Counted from the stretch's first letter, positions 34,853-43,690 are shown. The stretch: 64,000 nt of DNA from Pelotomaculum schinkii (GCF_004369205.1 NZ_QFGA01000001.1:1302001-1366000), one strand, 5' to 3'. Translations and numbers: made by a program. The notes: a model not told the origin generated them from the letters alone.

Positions 34853-35308
34853 CTAAATCAGCGAAGCGCCGCAACAGGGGTAAGTAAACTGTTTTCCACA
34901 TACGCCTTCCGACCGACGCAGCGCTCCCCACCAATTTGACCAATGCATTGACAAAACCGGATAAGCTTCCCCCTGACCAGGCGGAAGATACATGAGCCTG
35001 CGTTGATCAGATACATACAGCACCCCTCCCCGGAAACCACAAGGATTACGCCCGTCCGCCAGCTTCAATAGCTGTCCCTTTCCAGAAAGATCCACTGACC
35101 AGATTTCATTATTTCCAGGTTCCTTCACTGTTGTAGCAAAGGCCCTGCTCAATGCGTTTTTCTCCTGGATCTTACCGGTAATAAGAAGCATACTGGCAAA
35201 ATCCACGGATAACACTTCGGAGTTAACCTTGATTTGCATTTCAATGGGGAAAGTTTTTACCCAACTCAAAACCTTCCCCCGTTTTTTTTCATAATGGGCA
35301 TAGAGCAA
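34853..35308 (-). pseudogene. Internal fragment of the beta-propeller gene found at 52542-54185
   Basis: Bases 34952-35304 match 53312-53666 almost perfectly, so they encode residues about 175-290 of that protein. Both ends are replaced: the 3' side by unrelated sequence, the 5' side by the 90-base repeat carrying half an ECF promoter. No start, no signal anchor and no propeller end remain. Confidence 0.85.
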
Positions 35309-35311
35309 ACA

Positions 35312-35402
35312 GGTTCACCAAAAACAGCCAATAATGGATTATTCCGCCGAACTTATTCGACCCTTAGAGGGATAAGTCGTTTCTTTGTAGAATCCATAAT
35401 CA
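35312..35402. repeat. 90-base repeat, copy 2, with broken ECF promoter
   Basis: Matches 33555-33645. The -35 box TGAACC (minus strand, 35312-35317) is present, but the base positions that should hold CGTC read ATTA because the duplication junction falls there. It leads directly into the riboswitch. Confidence 0.75.
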
Positions 35403-35404
35403 AC

Positions 35405-35495
35405 AAGAAAAGGCAAACCCGTACGAAAGTCGGGGACGCAAAGCCATGGGTCTAAAGCCGCAGGGAGACTATGATCGCCAGGCTGCCGTCCGGAT
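35405..35495 (+). ncRNA. Cyclic-di-GMP-I (GEMM) riboswitch
   Basis: Contains the class I core in order: AAGGCAAACC, a GAAA tetraloop (ACGAAAGT), GGGGACGCAAAGCC, then GGGTCTAAAGCC and a 3' arm with GGCTGCCG. The conserved GGCAAAC...GGGACGCAAAGCC...CTAAA pattern is diagnostic. It lies about 50 bases upstream of an ECF sigma gene on the same strand. An eight-pair stem (CCTTCCCT at 35503-35510 with AGGGAGGG at 35525-35532) can hide that gene's ribosome site, so control of translation is likely. Whether c-di-GMP turns it on or off is not decided. Confidence 0.9.
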
Positions 35496-35502
35496 AAAGC
35501 AG

Positions 35503-35532
35503 CCTTCCCTGCCCGGAAAAGCCTAGGGAGGG
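35503..35532 (+). promoter_or_regulatory. Ribosome-site sequestering hairpin after the riboswitch
   Basis: CCTTCCCT pairs with AGGGAGGG; the latter is the ribosome site of the sigma gene whose TTG is at 35543. A T4 run follows but is short, so translational control is more likely than termination. Confidence 0.6.
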
Positions 35533-35542
35533 GTTTTGGAAT

Positions 35543-36127
35543 TTGAAAGAAGAAACAATTGTGCAAAAACTAAAAAACGGTGATATGCAAATTTTACGGC
35601 TGGTCTACGAGCTTTTCTATAAATCAGTCTATCAGGCAGCTTTTTTTATCACCAGCGACCCAAGCCTGGCTGAAGACGCCGTCCATGAAGTCTTTTTTAA
35701 ACTTCCAAGCAGGATTGAACAGCTTGAAGACCCCTCAAAACTGGAAGCCTGGCTATGCCGTATGGCTTCCAACACGGCCAGGGATATCATCCGCCGCCAC
35801 TCCAGGAGCGGTCTTTTCGCCGGGGCCAGGGATGTTTGCCCGGACAATCAGGCGGGCTCCCCGGAAACAACCCTACTGGCTAATGAAGATAAGACAACTA
35901 TCAAACAGTATATCGAGCGCCTTCAACCAGATTATAAAATAGTTATTTATTTTAAATATTATCAGGACCTGAAAATTGAAGAAATAAGTAAAATCCTCGG
36001 TATACCGCTAGGTACTGTTAAATCCCGCCTGATTAGAGCAAGGGCGGAATTAAGGAAAATAATAGAGACGGAAAATCTTAATCGCCAAAATGTAAGCAGT
36101 TTACCAGACCGGAAAGGGGTGAAGTAG
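35543..36127 (+). CDS. ECF sigma factor under c-di-GMP riboswitch
   Basis: 194 residues from TTG 35543. Region 2 is at about 15-85 (DPSLAEDAVHEVFFKLPSR, LEAWLCRMASNTARDIIRR), region 4 at about 125-175 (QPDYKIVIYFKYYQDLK, then PLGTVKSRLIRARAEL). It is preceded by a class I c-di-GMP riboswitch and followed after two bases by its likely anti-sigma factor. Target genes are unknown; the convergent DUF6147 secreted protein and the secreted peptide at 37650 are candidates by position only. Confidence 0.88.
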   Translation: MKEETIVQKLKNGDMQILRLVYELFYKSVYQAAFFITSDPSLAEDAVHEVFFKLPSRIEQLEDPSKLEAWLCRMASNTARDIIRRHSRSGLFAGARDVCPDNQAGSPETTLLANEDKTTIKQYIERLQPDYKIVIYFKYYQDLKIEEISKILGIPLGTVKSRLIRARAELRKIIETENLNRQNVSSLPDRKGVK

Positions 36128-36129
36128 GC

Positions 36130-36915
36130 ATGAAGCAGCCTTCCGGCATTGAATTGGAAAAACTAATTCAAGACAGCGTACGGGAAATGGTTGAATCGGC
36201 TGCTCCTCCCCCGCTGGAAGAATCCTGGGCGCGTTTTGAAAAAAAGCTGCACGAGCAGCAGTCCGATATCCTAAAGCATCCCGCAGGAAAAAGCAAAAAT
36301 CTATTACCTATACGCCTGGCCATAGCGGCAGGTATTATGCTGCTATTAGCCGGAACCCTTTCCGTCTCTTTCCCAACAAAGGCCAGAGCGTTAGGCGTAA
36401 AAATAGTGAATATTGTTGAGACCCTGCTCAGCGGCACCCAGATGAATGTCAGGACTGAATACAAACATAATGAACCCGGCCAGACCCCGCCCGGTGAGGA
36501 AATCAGGGAAGTTGAGATTGGACAGGAAATTACCGTTTCAATAGATGAAGCAAGGGCAGTTTCTCCTTACCCCTTAGCGATTCCTGAATATTTGCCTCCC
36601 GGCTTTACCCTTGATACGGTCAAATTTCAGGAAATGGTAAAACCAATTGCAAAAGTTACGATGCGTTTTACCGGCTCTGATGCAAGTTACTTCTTGTTTA
36701 CGCAGGTTAACTCACCCGGTGGATACGCCCAAGGGTACGGCTACGACCTGGAAGACACCACCGTAGAAGATTTTATTGCCGGGGAAAACAACGGCAAGCT
36801 TGTCACTTTTAAAAATAATTCGATAAAACTTTTTTGGATAAAACAGGGTGTAATTTATACGCTGGAGGGAGCTATCCCGAAAGAAGATGCCTTGAAAATA
36901 ATCGAATCCATGTGA
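36130..36915 (+). CDS. DUF4367 membrane anti-sigma factor
   Basis: 261 residues: a cytoplasmic N-terminus of about 55 residues, one membrane segment at about 58-77 (RLAIAAGIMLLLAGTLSV), then an outer domain with a DUF4367 module at about 150-260 (IPEYLPPGFTLDTVKFQE, ending PKEDALKIIESM). It is coupled to the sigma gene. Its last codons recur at 54205-54245 as a relic. It likely binds the sigma factor and senses an outer signal. Confidence 0.82.
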   Translation: MKQPSGIELEKLIQDSVREMVESAAPPPLEESWARFEKKLHEQQSDILKHPAGKSKNLLPIRLAIAAGIMLLLAGTLSVSFPTKARALGVKIVNIVETLLSGTQMNVRTEYKHNEPGQTPPGEEIREVEIGQEITVSIDEARAVSPYPLAIPEYLPPGFTLDTVKFQEMVKPIAKVTMRFTGSDASYFLFTQVNSPGGYAQGYGYDLEDTTVEDFIAGENNGKLVTFKNNSIKLFWIKQGVIYTLEGAIPKEDALKIIESM

Positions 36916-36940
36916 AAGGGCGCTTAACGCGCCCTTATTT
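36916..36940. terminator. Terminator between the sigma operon and DUF6147 gene
   Basis: Stem AAGGGCGC / GCGCCCTT with a TTAAC loop and short T run, directly after the anti-sigma stop; it can serve both convergent transcripts. Confidence 0.75.
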
Positions 36941-37400
36941 AATTCGCATAAATATATCCGGAATAAGATGACGCCGACTCGTTATAACCATTTTCGGTCA
37001 AGCCATGCGTGGCCTTTGTCCTGTAATAATATCCTTTTGTCACCTGCAGATCTTTGGCCCCGGCTACATATGAGCCTGAATACCGCTCAAAGGGCCAACT
37101 CGCCATATCGACCCAATTGCTGCCGTCCCAGCGCTGTAGATACAGCCTGACCATGATGTAATCCACTGTCTGATAAGCCTGGGTGAAACCGTTAATATTC
37201 AGGTAACCGTCACCCGCATAATTTATGTCGCACCCCCAATCCTGCAGGTAAAGCAAGGACTCAATGCCTGCTTCTTTAAATGGCTCGTTTGCTCCCGGAG
37301 GCGCTTTAGTTTCGGGATCAGCAGCAAAGGCAACGCTGGTTGCCGCAAGTAAAACACCCACCAGCAGTACAAAAAAAGCACACTTCTTAAACCTCATCAA
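36939..37400 (-). CDS. DUF6147-like secreted protein
   Basis: 153 residues with a signal peptide cleaved near AFA-A. The mature part is small and beta-rich, with aromatic residues (WDGSNWVDMASWPFE). Such proteins in Firmicutes are exported and of unknown role. A copy at 54255-54437 is cut after residue 60. It faces the sigma/anti-sigma operon. Confidence 0.7.
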   Translation of the reverse strand: MMRFKKCAFFVLLVGVLLAATSVAFAADPETKAPPGANEPFKEAGIESLLYLQDWGCDINYAGDGYLNINGFTQAYQTVDYIMVRLYLQRWDGSNWVDMASWPFERYSGSYVAGAKDLQVTKGYYYRTKATHGLTENGYNESASSYSGYIYAN

Positions 37401-37649
37401 ACCATTCTCCCCCCTTAAAACAATTTACTACATTAGTGACGTCTAAAAGTTTGTTTAGGATCCTTGTATAGAAAAAAATTTTTTTAATTTTTTTCCAATC
37501 TATGGATCCAAAAGCCGTTTTCATTCGTCTTAATGTGAATGCATTTTCCAGGCATGCAAAGCAATACGTTTGTAGGGGGTGTAAGCAGTGGTTTAGTTTT
37601 TTTCTCGATTAATATTAAAAACATCTTAAAAGGAAGGGGTAATTAAATA

Positions 37650-37985
37650 ATGAAAAGAACTTTAATGCTGTTTTTTTTAATATTAATGTTTCTAATAATT
37701 TCTTTGCCCGCAGTTGCTGCTGAAACTAAAGACAAGAATACTGCAACTTTAAGTGCCAGCGAGGCGTTAGATCAACTTGAAGCAGATATGAATAGACCTA
37801 CCGAAATCAGCATATTAGCGTCTAATCCAACACAGGTCAACATTGGGACAAATAAAACTTTCACTTGGGCTAACCACGGCGCGAGTATTTCTCCTGTGCC
37901 AGGTGGTTGTGCTGTTGGTTGGGGGTATGCAAATGAACCTGGTTGGGCTGCTCTCACGGCTTCTTGCGATTATAACATTTTTTAG
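37650..37985 (+). CDS. Small secreted peptide with C-terminal cysteine pair
   Basis: 111 residues behind AGGAAGGGG. Signal peptide (LMLFFLILMFLIISLPAVAA), a charged middle part and a compact C-terminus rich in Gly, Trp and Ala with two cysteines (GCAVGWGYANEP, then TASCDYNIF). The layout resembles a secreted peptide or bacteriocin precursor, but no processing or transport gene is adjacent. Not recognised. Confidence 0.55.
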   Translation: MKRTLMLFFLILMFLIISLPAVAAETKDKNTATLSASEALDQLEADMNRPTEISILASNPTQVNIGTNKTFTWANHGASISPVPGGCAVGWGYANEPGWAALTASCDYNIF

Positions 37986-38050
37986 TCTGTTTTTAATTTT
38001 CTTTAATGTTATTTGTAAATAGAATACCTTAAGTATGATGGAGAATAATC

Positions 38051-38449
38051 ATGGTTATCGGCTGGGTTATTATTACATTTATCTTTTATATATTTATCTT
38101 CTTAATACCTCTAATATTTATAATAGTTGAGATGTTTTGCGTTTTCAAGGGGGATTCATTAGACTATATTGCTTTTATAATGCTGTTGTTGGCTACCATT
38201 TTGGGGGCAAAAATTTTTTTCCCCAGATTATCTGATTTGATAGCACTAGTTAAAGGAAAAACAAAAATTGTCGAGGGGAAAGTGATACACGTAAATTGGC
38301 CATATTGGATTAACGGTTTTTCTATAAACGTAGAAGGATATGATTTCTCCTTAAATACTCTATGCAAGCCAAAGATAGGAGTTTACTACCAAATAAAATA
38401 CTTACCTTATACGAAATTTGTATTAGAGATTACCCCTCGTAAAGAATGA
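38051..38449 (+). CDS. Membrane protein of unknown function
   Basis: 132 residues: two membrane segments (about 3-28 and 38-56) then a soluble domain of about 70 residues (VEGKVIHVNWPYWINGF, then YYQIKYLPYTKFVLEI) of the small beta kind. AT-rich compared with neighbours. Possible partner of the secreted peptide just upstream (65 bases away). Confidence 0.5.
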   Translation: MVIGWVIITFIFYIFIFLIPLIFIIVEMFCVFKGDSLDYIAFIMLLLATILGAKIFFPRLSDLIALVKGKTKIVEGKVIHVNWPYWINGFSINVEGYDFSLNTLCKPKIGVYYQIKYLPYTKFVLEITPRKE

Positions 38450-38520
38450 AGTAGAAGACGAGCTGGCCTTGATTGAAAACACCAGGGCATCGCAATCTCA
38501 CAGCTTACGAACATAGATTA

Positions 38521-38670
38521 TAATATTCCACCCTGGCTCGGGCAGACTTCATGCTCAAACTCTGTCCGACTCAATAGCCGGCAAAGCACCGGGCGCAGCT
38601 CAATCGGTATAGCGGCTATCTTCGTGTAGTGTCCTTTGATTTTCACCCGCTCGATAAAAATCAGGCAGCG
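38521..38670. repeat. 150-base repeat, copy 1
   Basis: About 90% like 43958-44106. On the minus strand both copies can encode a 42-43 residue peptide containing AAIPIELRPVLCRLLSRTE. Here it is isolated between genes; in the other copy it overlaps the stop of an upstream gene. Confidence 0.8.
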
Positions 38671-38744
38671 GCACCAGTATATTTTTAGTGTTCAATTTTT
38701 TTGTTTGATCTCTACCTTGCAACCGTTATCCAAAGGGGTCCAGA

Positions 38745-38927
38745 TTATAACTCCTCATCACTGATTGTCCTAACGGGAGGTTTCCTATATGCGCTACTCC
38801 GATTGAGCCCCAGCAACTCAGCCTGACGCTTTACCGTGATATTTTTATGGCCAAGCTCAACAAAGGCCTTACGGTCGTTTACGGTTGAGGATTTCGTCAG
38901 ATTTTTTTTTAAGCCAGTCAACTTCAT
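38745..38927 (-). pseudogene. IS3-family transposase orfB, 5' fragment
   Basis: Frame reading KNITVKRQAELLGLNRSSAYRK after the end of orfA, in the -1 frame behind an A-run as in IS3 elements. Only about 50 codons of orfB remain; the DDE catalytic region is gone. Confidence 0.8.
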
Positions 38928-39180
38928 ATGTTAACTGACCAACTTTACGCTCCAGTTCTGCCACATGTTGTTGCTCTTTTTCAAGAGCCTTTTCGGCTTC
39001 TGAGAGGCCTTTCTTGAACACCTCCGAAGCTCGGTCTACAAATTCCTGCTTCCAGCGATTGACCATCACAGGATGAATGCCATATTTAGACGCTATCTCA
39101 TTGACAGTGGCTTCTTCCCGGAGAACTTCCAGGACTACCTTGGCTTTAAACTCGGCTGAATACTGATTACGCTTTTTCAT
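38869..39180 (-). mobile_element. IS3-family transposase orfA
   Basis: 103 residues from ATG 39180: helix-turn-helix (YSAEFKAKVVLEVLREEAT, then YGIHPVMVNRWKQEF) and leucine-zipper part (LEKEQQHVAELERKV). Its end overlaps orfB at an A9 run, the usual frameshift signal. With orfB truncated the element cannot move. Confidence 0.85.
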
Positions 39181-39331
39181 GCTCCCATTGTAACTTATTT
39201 TTCTTATCCTGTGTCTCACCTCTTGGGAGCATTATAGTTTGTTCTGCTCCCAAATTAATAATTTAATAACTTTTTAATTAAGAAAATTATTTAAAGAATA
39301 TCGAAGTATATTAAGAGGGTCGTGTTTTATT

Positions 39332-39973
39332 TTGCCTAAAAAGTTAATTATATTTTTAATAGTTATGGTGGCTGGAGGTATATGGGTTGGATTAGAAAAA
39401 CTACCAATTAATATTTCAGACCAATTACTAACGGAATTGGCAATTGACTACTTAACAAAGAACAACTCACCAGGAACTGCTCTTAGCATAAGATACAACC
39501 TTAAGATTGAAAAGCTTGCCGAGTCACCAATTGGAAGGGGGGGAATAATATATGCACGTACCCAACTTGATGCAGTTACTAGTAATCTCTATCTAGTATC
39601 AAATCGGATTAATCCTTCGATTAAGGAAGTAATTAGTTGTCGTCCTCATCAAAATTCAGCAACCCCCATAATAGCCACTGCTCAAAAAATTTTTTTTAAC
39701 AATCAAGCATATATTATTCTATATGGTGACGTATACTCTGATTTTATGAATCCAGACCAAACTGAATCTTCTCGAATTAGTATAGAACCGGCAAAACTTG
39801 AGGTAACAACAATTGACGGGAGGAAGAAAATTATTAATCTAGAGAACATAAATAATTTTATTATGGTAATTCAAGGTGATACAAAGGTGACAGAACTGGA
39901 TCTCTTTGGATATAAGGATAATTTTATTGGAAATACAAAAAATGGATACAGAATTGATTTCGAGCAGTATTAA
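39332..39973 (+). CDS. Membrane-anchored protein of unknown function
   Basis: 213 residues from TTG: a membrane anchor at about 3-20 (KLIIFLIVMVAGGIWVGL) and an exported domain of alternating strands. AT-rich and flanked by IS remnants, so possibly acquired. No family recognised. Confidence 0.5.
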   Translation: MPKKLIIFLIVMVAGGIWVGLEKLPINISDQLLTELAIDYLTKNNSPGTALSIRYNLKIEKLAESPIGRGGIIYARTQLDAVTSNLYLVSNRINPSIKEVISCRPHQNSATPIIATAQKIFFNNQAYIILYGDVYSDFMNPDQTESSRISIEPAKLEVTTIDGRKKIINLENINNFIMVIQGDTKVTELDLFGYKDNFIGNTKNGYRIDFEQY

Positions 39974-40116
39974 AACCCAGCGTAAAATGTCAACCTCAAT
40001 AGTTATCTGTCCGATATCCATTACTGGAATGTTAGGACAATAAATGATTCTAGTGGTATGAAGAGATTGCGGGAAATTGTGTTTTTGATGTTGGTGATTG
40101 TTTTTTTTGAAGTAGT

Positions 40117-40400
40117 TTGTGCCATTTATGCGGTGCCGGCAGGTCCGAAAGCGCTGACGAAAATCTAATTCCGAAAAAGTTTGTCAAAATCAGGCATTAT
40201 GGGCTCCTGGTCAACCGGAACAAAAAAACCAAACTTAAGCTGTGCAGAAAGCTAACCGGCAGCCCTGTTTACACACCCAAATTTGAAGGTCTCAAAACTA
40301 TTGATATTCTTTGACTTCTTGCGGACAGGGATGTAACGGTTTATCCGGTATGCGGGGGAGGTAAAATCCCGACAGTGCACTCGTTATCCCCATGTGCTTC
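40117..40400 (+). pseudogene. IS91-type transposase, C-terminal remnant
   Basis: Reads PKKFVKIRHYGLLVNRNKK and then LTGSPVYTPKFEGLKTIDIL, the conserved tail of Y2/IS91-like transposases, followed after a stop by a zinc-ribbon-like end (RDVTVYPVCGGGKIPT). The N-terminal two thirds are absent. Confidence 0.7.
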
Positions 40401-40573
40401 ACCATGATACTGTATCTACTGGGTATATTACTTATTTGTGGGGAGGGGGCAGGTGGGCCTAAATCGAGGCAATTTGATGGAAAAAGTATCCACGATATGC
40501 AAAATACATGTTATATACGGGAAAAACCAAATCTCAAAGGCCATCGCTGGAATACGGGGGCTTATTTTGGCTA

Positions 40574-41029
40574 TTACTTGAAAACGGGAAATATCTTTTT
40601 GCCATCGCTGGAATACTGAGCTATATTTTCTGAGTTACCAAGATCTACTACCCATTTTTCCCCATCGAAGATAACAGGATATTTCATCGTTAATGTCAGA
40701 TCCTTTTCGCGTATTTCTACTATTGCGGTTGCATGTTTGTTGTCAACCTTCTGTACAGATTCAATCTGGTATCCCACAAAATTATCGATCTCATTGTCAA
40801 ACTCATCGTCAAACAGTTGGCGGCGTACAGATAATGGTAGCGTATCAACACTATTGCTTACATACGCATTGAAATCTTTTTCCGATGCTGCATTTAAGAA
40901 GGCCTCAACCGCGTTACGGGCCGATTGTTCGACACGCTGTGAGACATAGGCTTGTATTGAAAAGAATAAACATATACAAATAGTAAATAGTGTTATTAAC
41001 TCCCATTTAGAGTGACTAATTTTTAACAT
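40574..41029 (-). CDS. Membrane-anchored DUF4878-like protein
   Basis: 151 residues: a membrane anchor at about 12-30, then a small alpha-beta domain beginning SARNAVEAFLNAASEKDFN and ending YPVIFDGEKWVVDLG, the pattern of NTF2-like lipoprotein or DUF4878 domains. The last residues overlap a short repeat (CCATCGCTGGAATAC also at 40542), so the C-terminus may be altered. Confidence 0.55.
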   Translation of the reverse strand: MLKISHSKWELITLFTICICLFFSIQAYVSQRVEQSARNAVEAFLNAASEKDFNAYVSNSVDTLPLSVRRQLFDDEFDNEIDNFVGYQIESVQKVDNKHATAIVEIREKDLTLTMKYPVIFDGEKWVVDLGNSENIAQYSSDGKKIFPVFK

Positions 41030-41265
41030 AACTCTCCTTCTTAATTTTAATGTTTTTTTATTGGTAATCTAAACAGAAATAATCCTTCAATTTGCTGCAG
41101 CTATGCGGTTTGAATATGTTAGATTATAGCTCTATTATTCCATCCGTTGGAAAAATGCTTTTACATTAAGACGATTGAAAACGGTTTTTGGTTCCCAAAA
41201 TTATGAAAATTTTCCGTAAGAATGTCCCCAAACCTCAAGCTCAATCGTATTAATACAGTATTTAA

Positions 41266-41430
41266 CAAACGATTCTTAAACCATTTGACAGTGGTAACTA
41301 TTTTAGTTAGATCAGTGAGTCAGGGGGGCGCTTCCTTGACTCACTGAATGTTTTATTCAAGTAGGCCGGTTATCTAATATTATTTATGAACCTGTCTGTT
41401 ACTTGCAAATCAAAAAAATATATATATTTC
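41266..41430. repeat. Inverted-repeat element, right copy
   Basis: Reverse complement of 31605-31766 with the same hairpin TCAGTGAGTCA...TGACTCACTGA. The two copies flank about 9.5 kb. The remaining gap to 41669 shows no gene beyond a weak frame. Confidence 0.8.
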
Positions 41431-41669
41431 ATTCAAAATGAAGTGCAGGAAGAAACCAAGAAAATATTGTCGAAAAAATATAAAAAGCAACAAGACCAAA
41501 AAGAAGCCATAGTAACTAAATATATCAGGGACATTAACCAGGGACAATATAGTCTGATCTTAAAATGCATAGACCAGGACGGAAATTATATATAGAACAG
41601 AAAGAGTTAAAGCCGCTTGCAAGATAATAAGACGTATTTGAACAGGCTGAAATTTTCGCAATTTTGAGT

Positions 41670-41983
41670 CTATGGCATTTGCTGTGCAAAAACTAGAGGA
41701 AAGAGCAATTGTTTAACTACCTGGGTGACAGCTTCGGAAATAGTTTGCATCCGGTAGGTCAGTTTCCGCCCATTTGCAGTAGATCATAAGGCATTTGCTC
41801 CAGGGGAACATCATTTACCTGTACCAGAAACCTTAGGCTTCGCTCCTCAAATGCCTTTCGATACCTGGATTCAAACAGGTATCGAAAGGCCACCGGGTCG
41901 CCGTACTGGATGAATTCCACTTGCCTGTCCTTTAAGGAAGACAGGAGGATTTCATCCAGCAGTAAATAATCCGGGTCCGCCAC
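41670..41983 (-). pseudogene. PglZ-like gene, N-terminal fragment with frameshift
   Basis: Begins VADPDYLLLDEILLSSL and goes on to FLVQVNDVPLEQMPYDLLQM, the N-terminal pattern of PglZ-domain proteins of BREX-like phage-defence systems. At about 41763 the frame shifts by one base and continues as GRKLTYRMQTISEAV to a stop at 41670. The phosphatase domain is missing. Confidence 0.6.
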
Positions 41984-42052
41984 CAGCGAAAGCGGTGGCG
42001 CCGGTTACTGAAAATCCATCAGTACCTGATCGCGCCACGTGCTCAAAAGGGG

Positions 42053-42475
42053 TCACCTGTCCTTTATTACCTGACTAAAACCAAGTTTTTCAAAATTAAA
42101 ATGACTGTCAAAGGCCAGTGCTTCATTGATATGCATGGCTTCCATTATTGCAAAACTCGTACAATCAGTGTAGGAAAACTCCTGATCGCTAAATTTGGCA
42201 AAGATCTCAAGTGCCCTGTCGTGATGATCCAAAGAGACAAAGATCATTTTGGCCGCCTTTTCCGTAAAAAGCTCGCGGGCCATTTCAGATGCGACGCGAT
42301 GGTTTTTTAACCGGTACCTTACCAAGGTAATGGCCTCGTCAGCAACATAATCAGATGTAAAATATAAGACCTGACCCCGCATACTGGTAAAAAAATCAAT
42401 GGCCGCCTGGTGGTGAGGATCACTTGAATCCTTTAGCGCATACCAGGCGCCAGTGTCAATGAATATTCGCCTCAT
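42053..42475 (-). CDS. PIN-domain toxin (VapC-like)
   Basis: 140 residues with the PIN acidic residues: D7 (IFIDTGAWYAL), the YVADEAITLVRYRL helix, SYTDCTSFAIM near 100 and AFDSHF near 121. VapC toxins cut tRNA or rRNA. It overlaps the ribbon-helix-helix antitoxin gene by four bases (ATGA). Confidence 0.88.
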   Translation of the reverse strand: MRRIFIDTGAWYALKDSSDPHHQAAIDFFTSMRGQVLYFTSDYVADEAITLVRYRLKNHRVASEMARELFTEKAAKMIFVSLDHHDRALEIFAKFSDQEFSYTDCTSFAIMEAMHINEALAFDSHFNFEKLGFSQVIKDR

Positions 42476-42696
42476 TTATATAAAACCTCGTCATGGTGAA
42501 CATTACCACCATCTCCAGCGACAGCACCCTTACTCATATCCACGGCTCCTTCAGCCTGGGCCAGTGAAATCTCTCTCTGCTTTTCCTCGATCAACTGCCG
42601 GATTACCTCAGATAAACTTATACCCTTCAATCTGGCAACTTCAGTTAAAAAACGGTGTTGTGATTCTTCAAGCATAATTTGTGTTCTTAACAGCAT
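42472..42696 (-). CDS. Ribbon-helix-helix antitoxin
   Basis: 74 residues. The N-terminal ribbon-helix-helix (LRTQIMLEESQHRFLTEVA, GISLSEVIRQLIEE) binds DNA and the C-terminal tail would bind the PIN toxin. It is coupled to that toxin and probably represses the operon. It starts behind GGAGGATGA. Confidence 0.85.
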   Translation of the reverse strand: MLLRTQIMLEESQHRFLTEVARLKGISLSEVIRQLIEEKQREISLAQAEGAVDMSKGAVAGDGGNVHHDEVLYK

Positions 42697-42761
42697 TGTA
42701 TCATCCTCCCTAATGATGTAATTACATCATAACACAATGCAGCAGCCAGTCAATGATATGC

Positions 42762-43309
42762 TTATAAAATGAAATCGCCGTCTTCTTGCAGGAGGCTTTC
42801 CGGCAGACGCTGGCCAATGTCTACGATAGTTTGATAATCCTTATCCTTATCTCCCCAGGCCTTCTTAAAGCCGGCCCGGATGGCCTCGGTACGGAACTGC
42901 TTTAATTTCTTCTTGCTTTTCTTCATTTCTTCCATATAGAAAGCAAATTCGCGCACGCAGTTTCTCTAAGTCAACTTGTTTTTGGGATCCGGTACATACC
43001 AGCGGTACTTGGCTTTAGCCTGTGGCCTGGGGTCTTCTTTATCTAGCTCACGAAGATCTTTAAAGTTAGTGCTTAGGTAACTTTGGATTTGGCTGGGCAC
43101 CGGACCGGTACCGTCGTACTGTATGAAGTTTTGCTGTAGTAATTCCGAAAGCTCCAGAGGCTTCTCATACTTTTGCCAGCAACTGATCTTTGTGGATGAA
43201 GCTCCTGGAAAGTCTGCGGCTTCTTGGTGAGCTGCTGTTTTAACCACTGCAGGGGGCGTCTGACATGGTAAACACCTTCGATTGTAGGGATTGCAAATAT
43301 TTCCCTCAT
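42762..43309 (-). pseudogene. DNA methylase-type defence gene (DUF1156-like), C-terminal remnant
   Basis: Pieces in three frames read in order: REIFAIPTIEGVYHV, LELSELLQQNFIQYDG with VPSQIQSYLSTNFKDLRELD, YRWYVPDPKNK, DLEKLRARIC, then FRTEAIRAGFKKAWGDKD and LPESLLQEDGDF. Together they match my memory of the tail of DUF1156-type DNA methylases, but at least two frameshifts break it and the catalytic part is absent. The family name is moderately sure; the decay is clear. Confidence 0.6.
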
Positions 43310-43690
43310 TCCTTACCCAGTATGAGCATACCGGTACCGTGGTTTACTTCCAGATACTCCCTGACTTCTTCACAACATTTCTTATATTTTTTGCCGCTTC
43401 CACAAGGGCAACGGTCATTACACCCCGCCTTTCCGAGCGTACGCCCCAGCCCGGTTTACAAAACTCTCTTCATTAAAGGGTTCCTTTTCTTTCAACGCTT
43501 TAAATATATAGGGTATCAGCAGAGAAGCTAAGGCTGCCCTGGCCGCATGACCGGAGAATCCTTCCTTTACCAATCTTTCCACCGTTTCCTTTGTTTCCGG
43601 TGGATTTTTATCCTGCAATTGTTTTTCCACAACAGCTTCCAATAAAACATGCAGTACCGGATTTATGCCGTTAATATCTATTGGAGACAT
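43306..43690 (-). pseudogene. DUF1841-like protein with SEC-C motif, frameshifted
   Basis: Residues 1-90 (INPVLHVLLEAVVEKQLQD, then GFSGHAARAALASLL) fit small DUF1841-type proteins. A one-base shift in a G-run at about 43420 separates them from CPCGSGKKYKKCCEEV, a textbook SEC-C zinc motif, which runs to a stop at 43306. As read, the SEC-C end is not translated. It overlaps the next gene by ATGA. Confidence 0.7.

Noticed and set aside
40392-40619. 75-codon plus-strand frame with an N-terminal hydrophobic stretch
   Set aside because: It spans the IS91 remnant end and a short direct repeat, and has no ribosome site.
41386-41595. 69-codon frame starting inside the right inverted repeat
   Set aside because: Lys-rich, no ribosome site, and its first part is repeat sequence that is not coding in the other copy.
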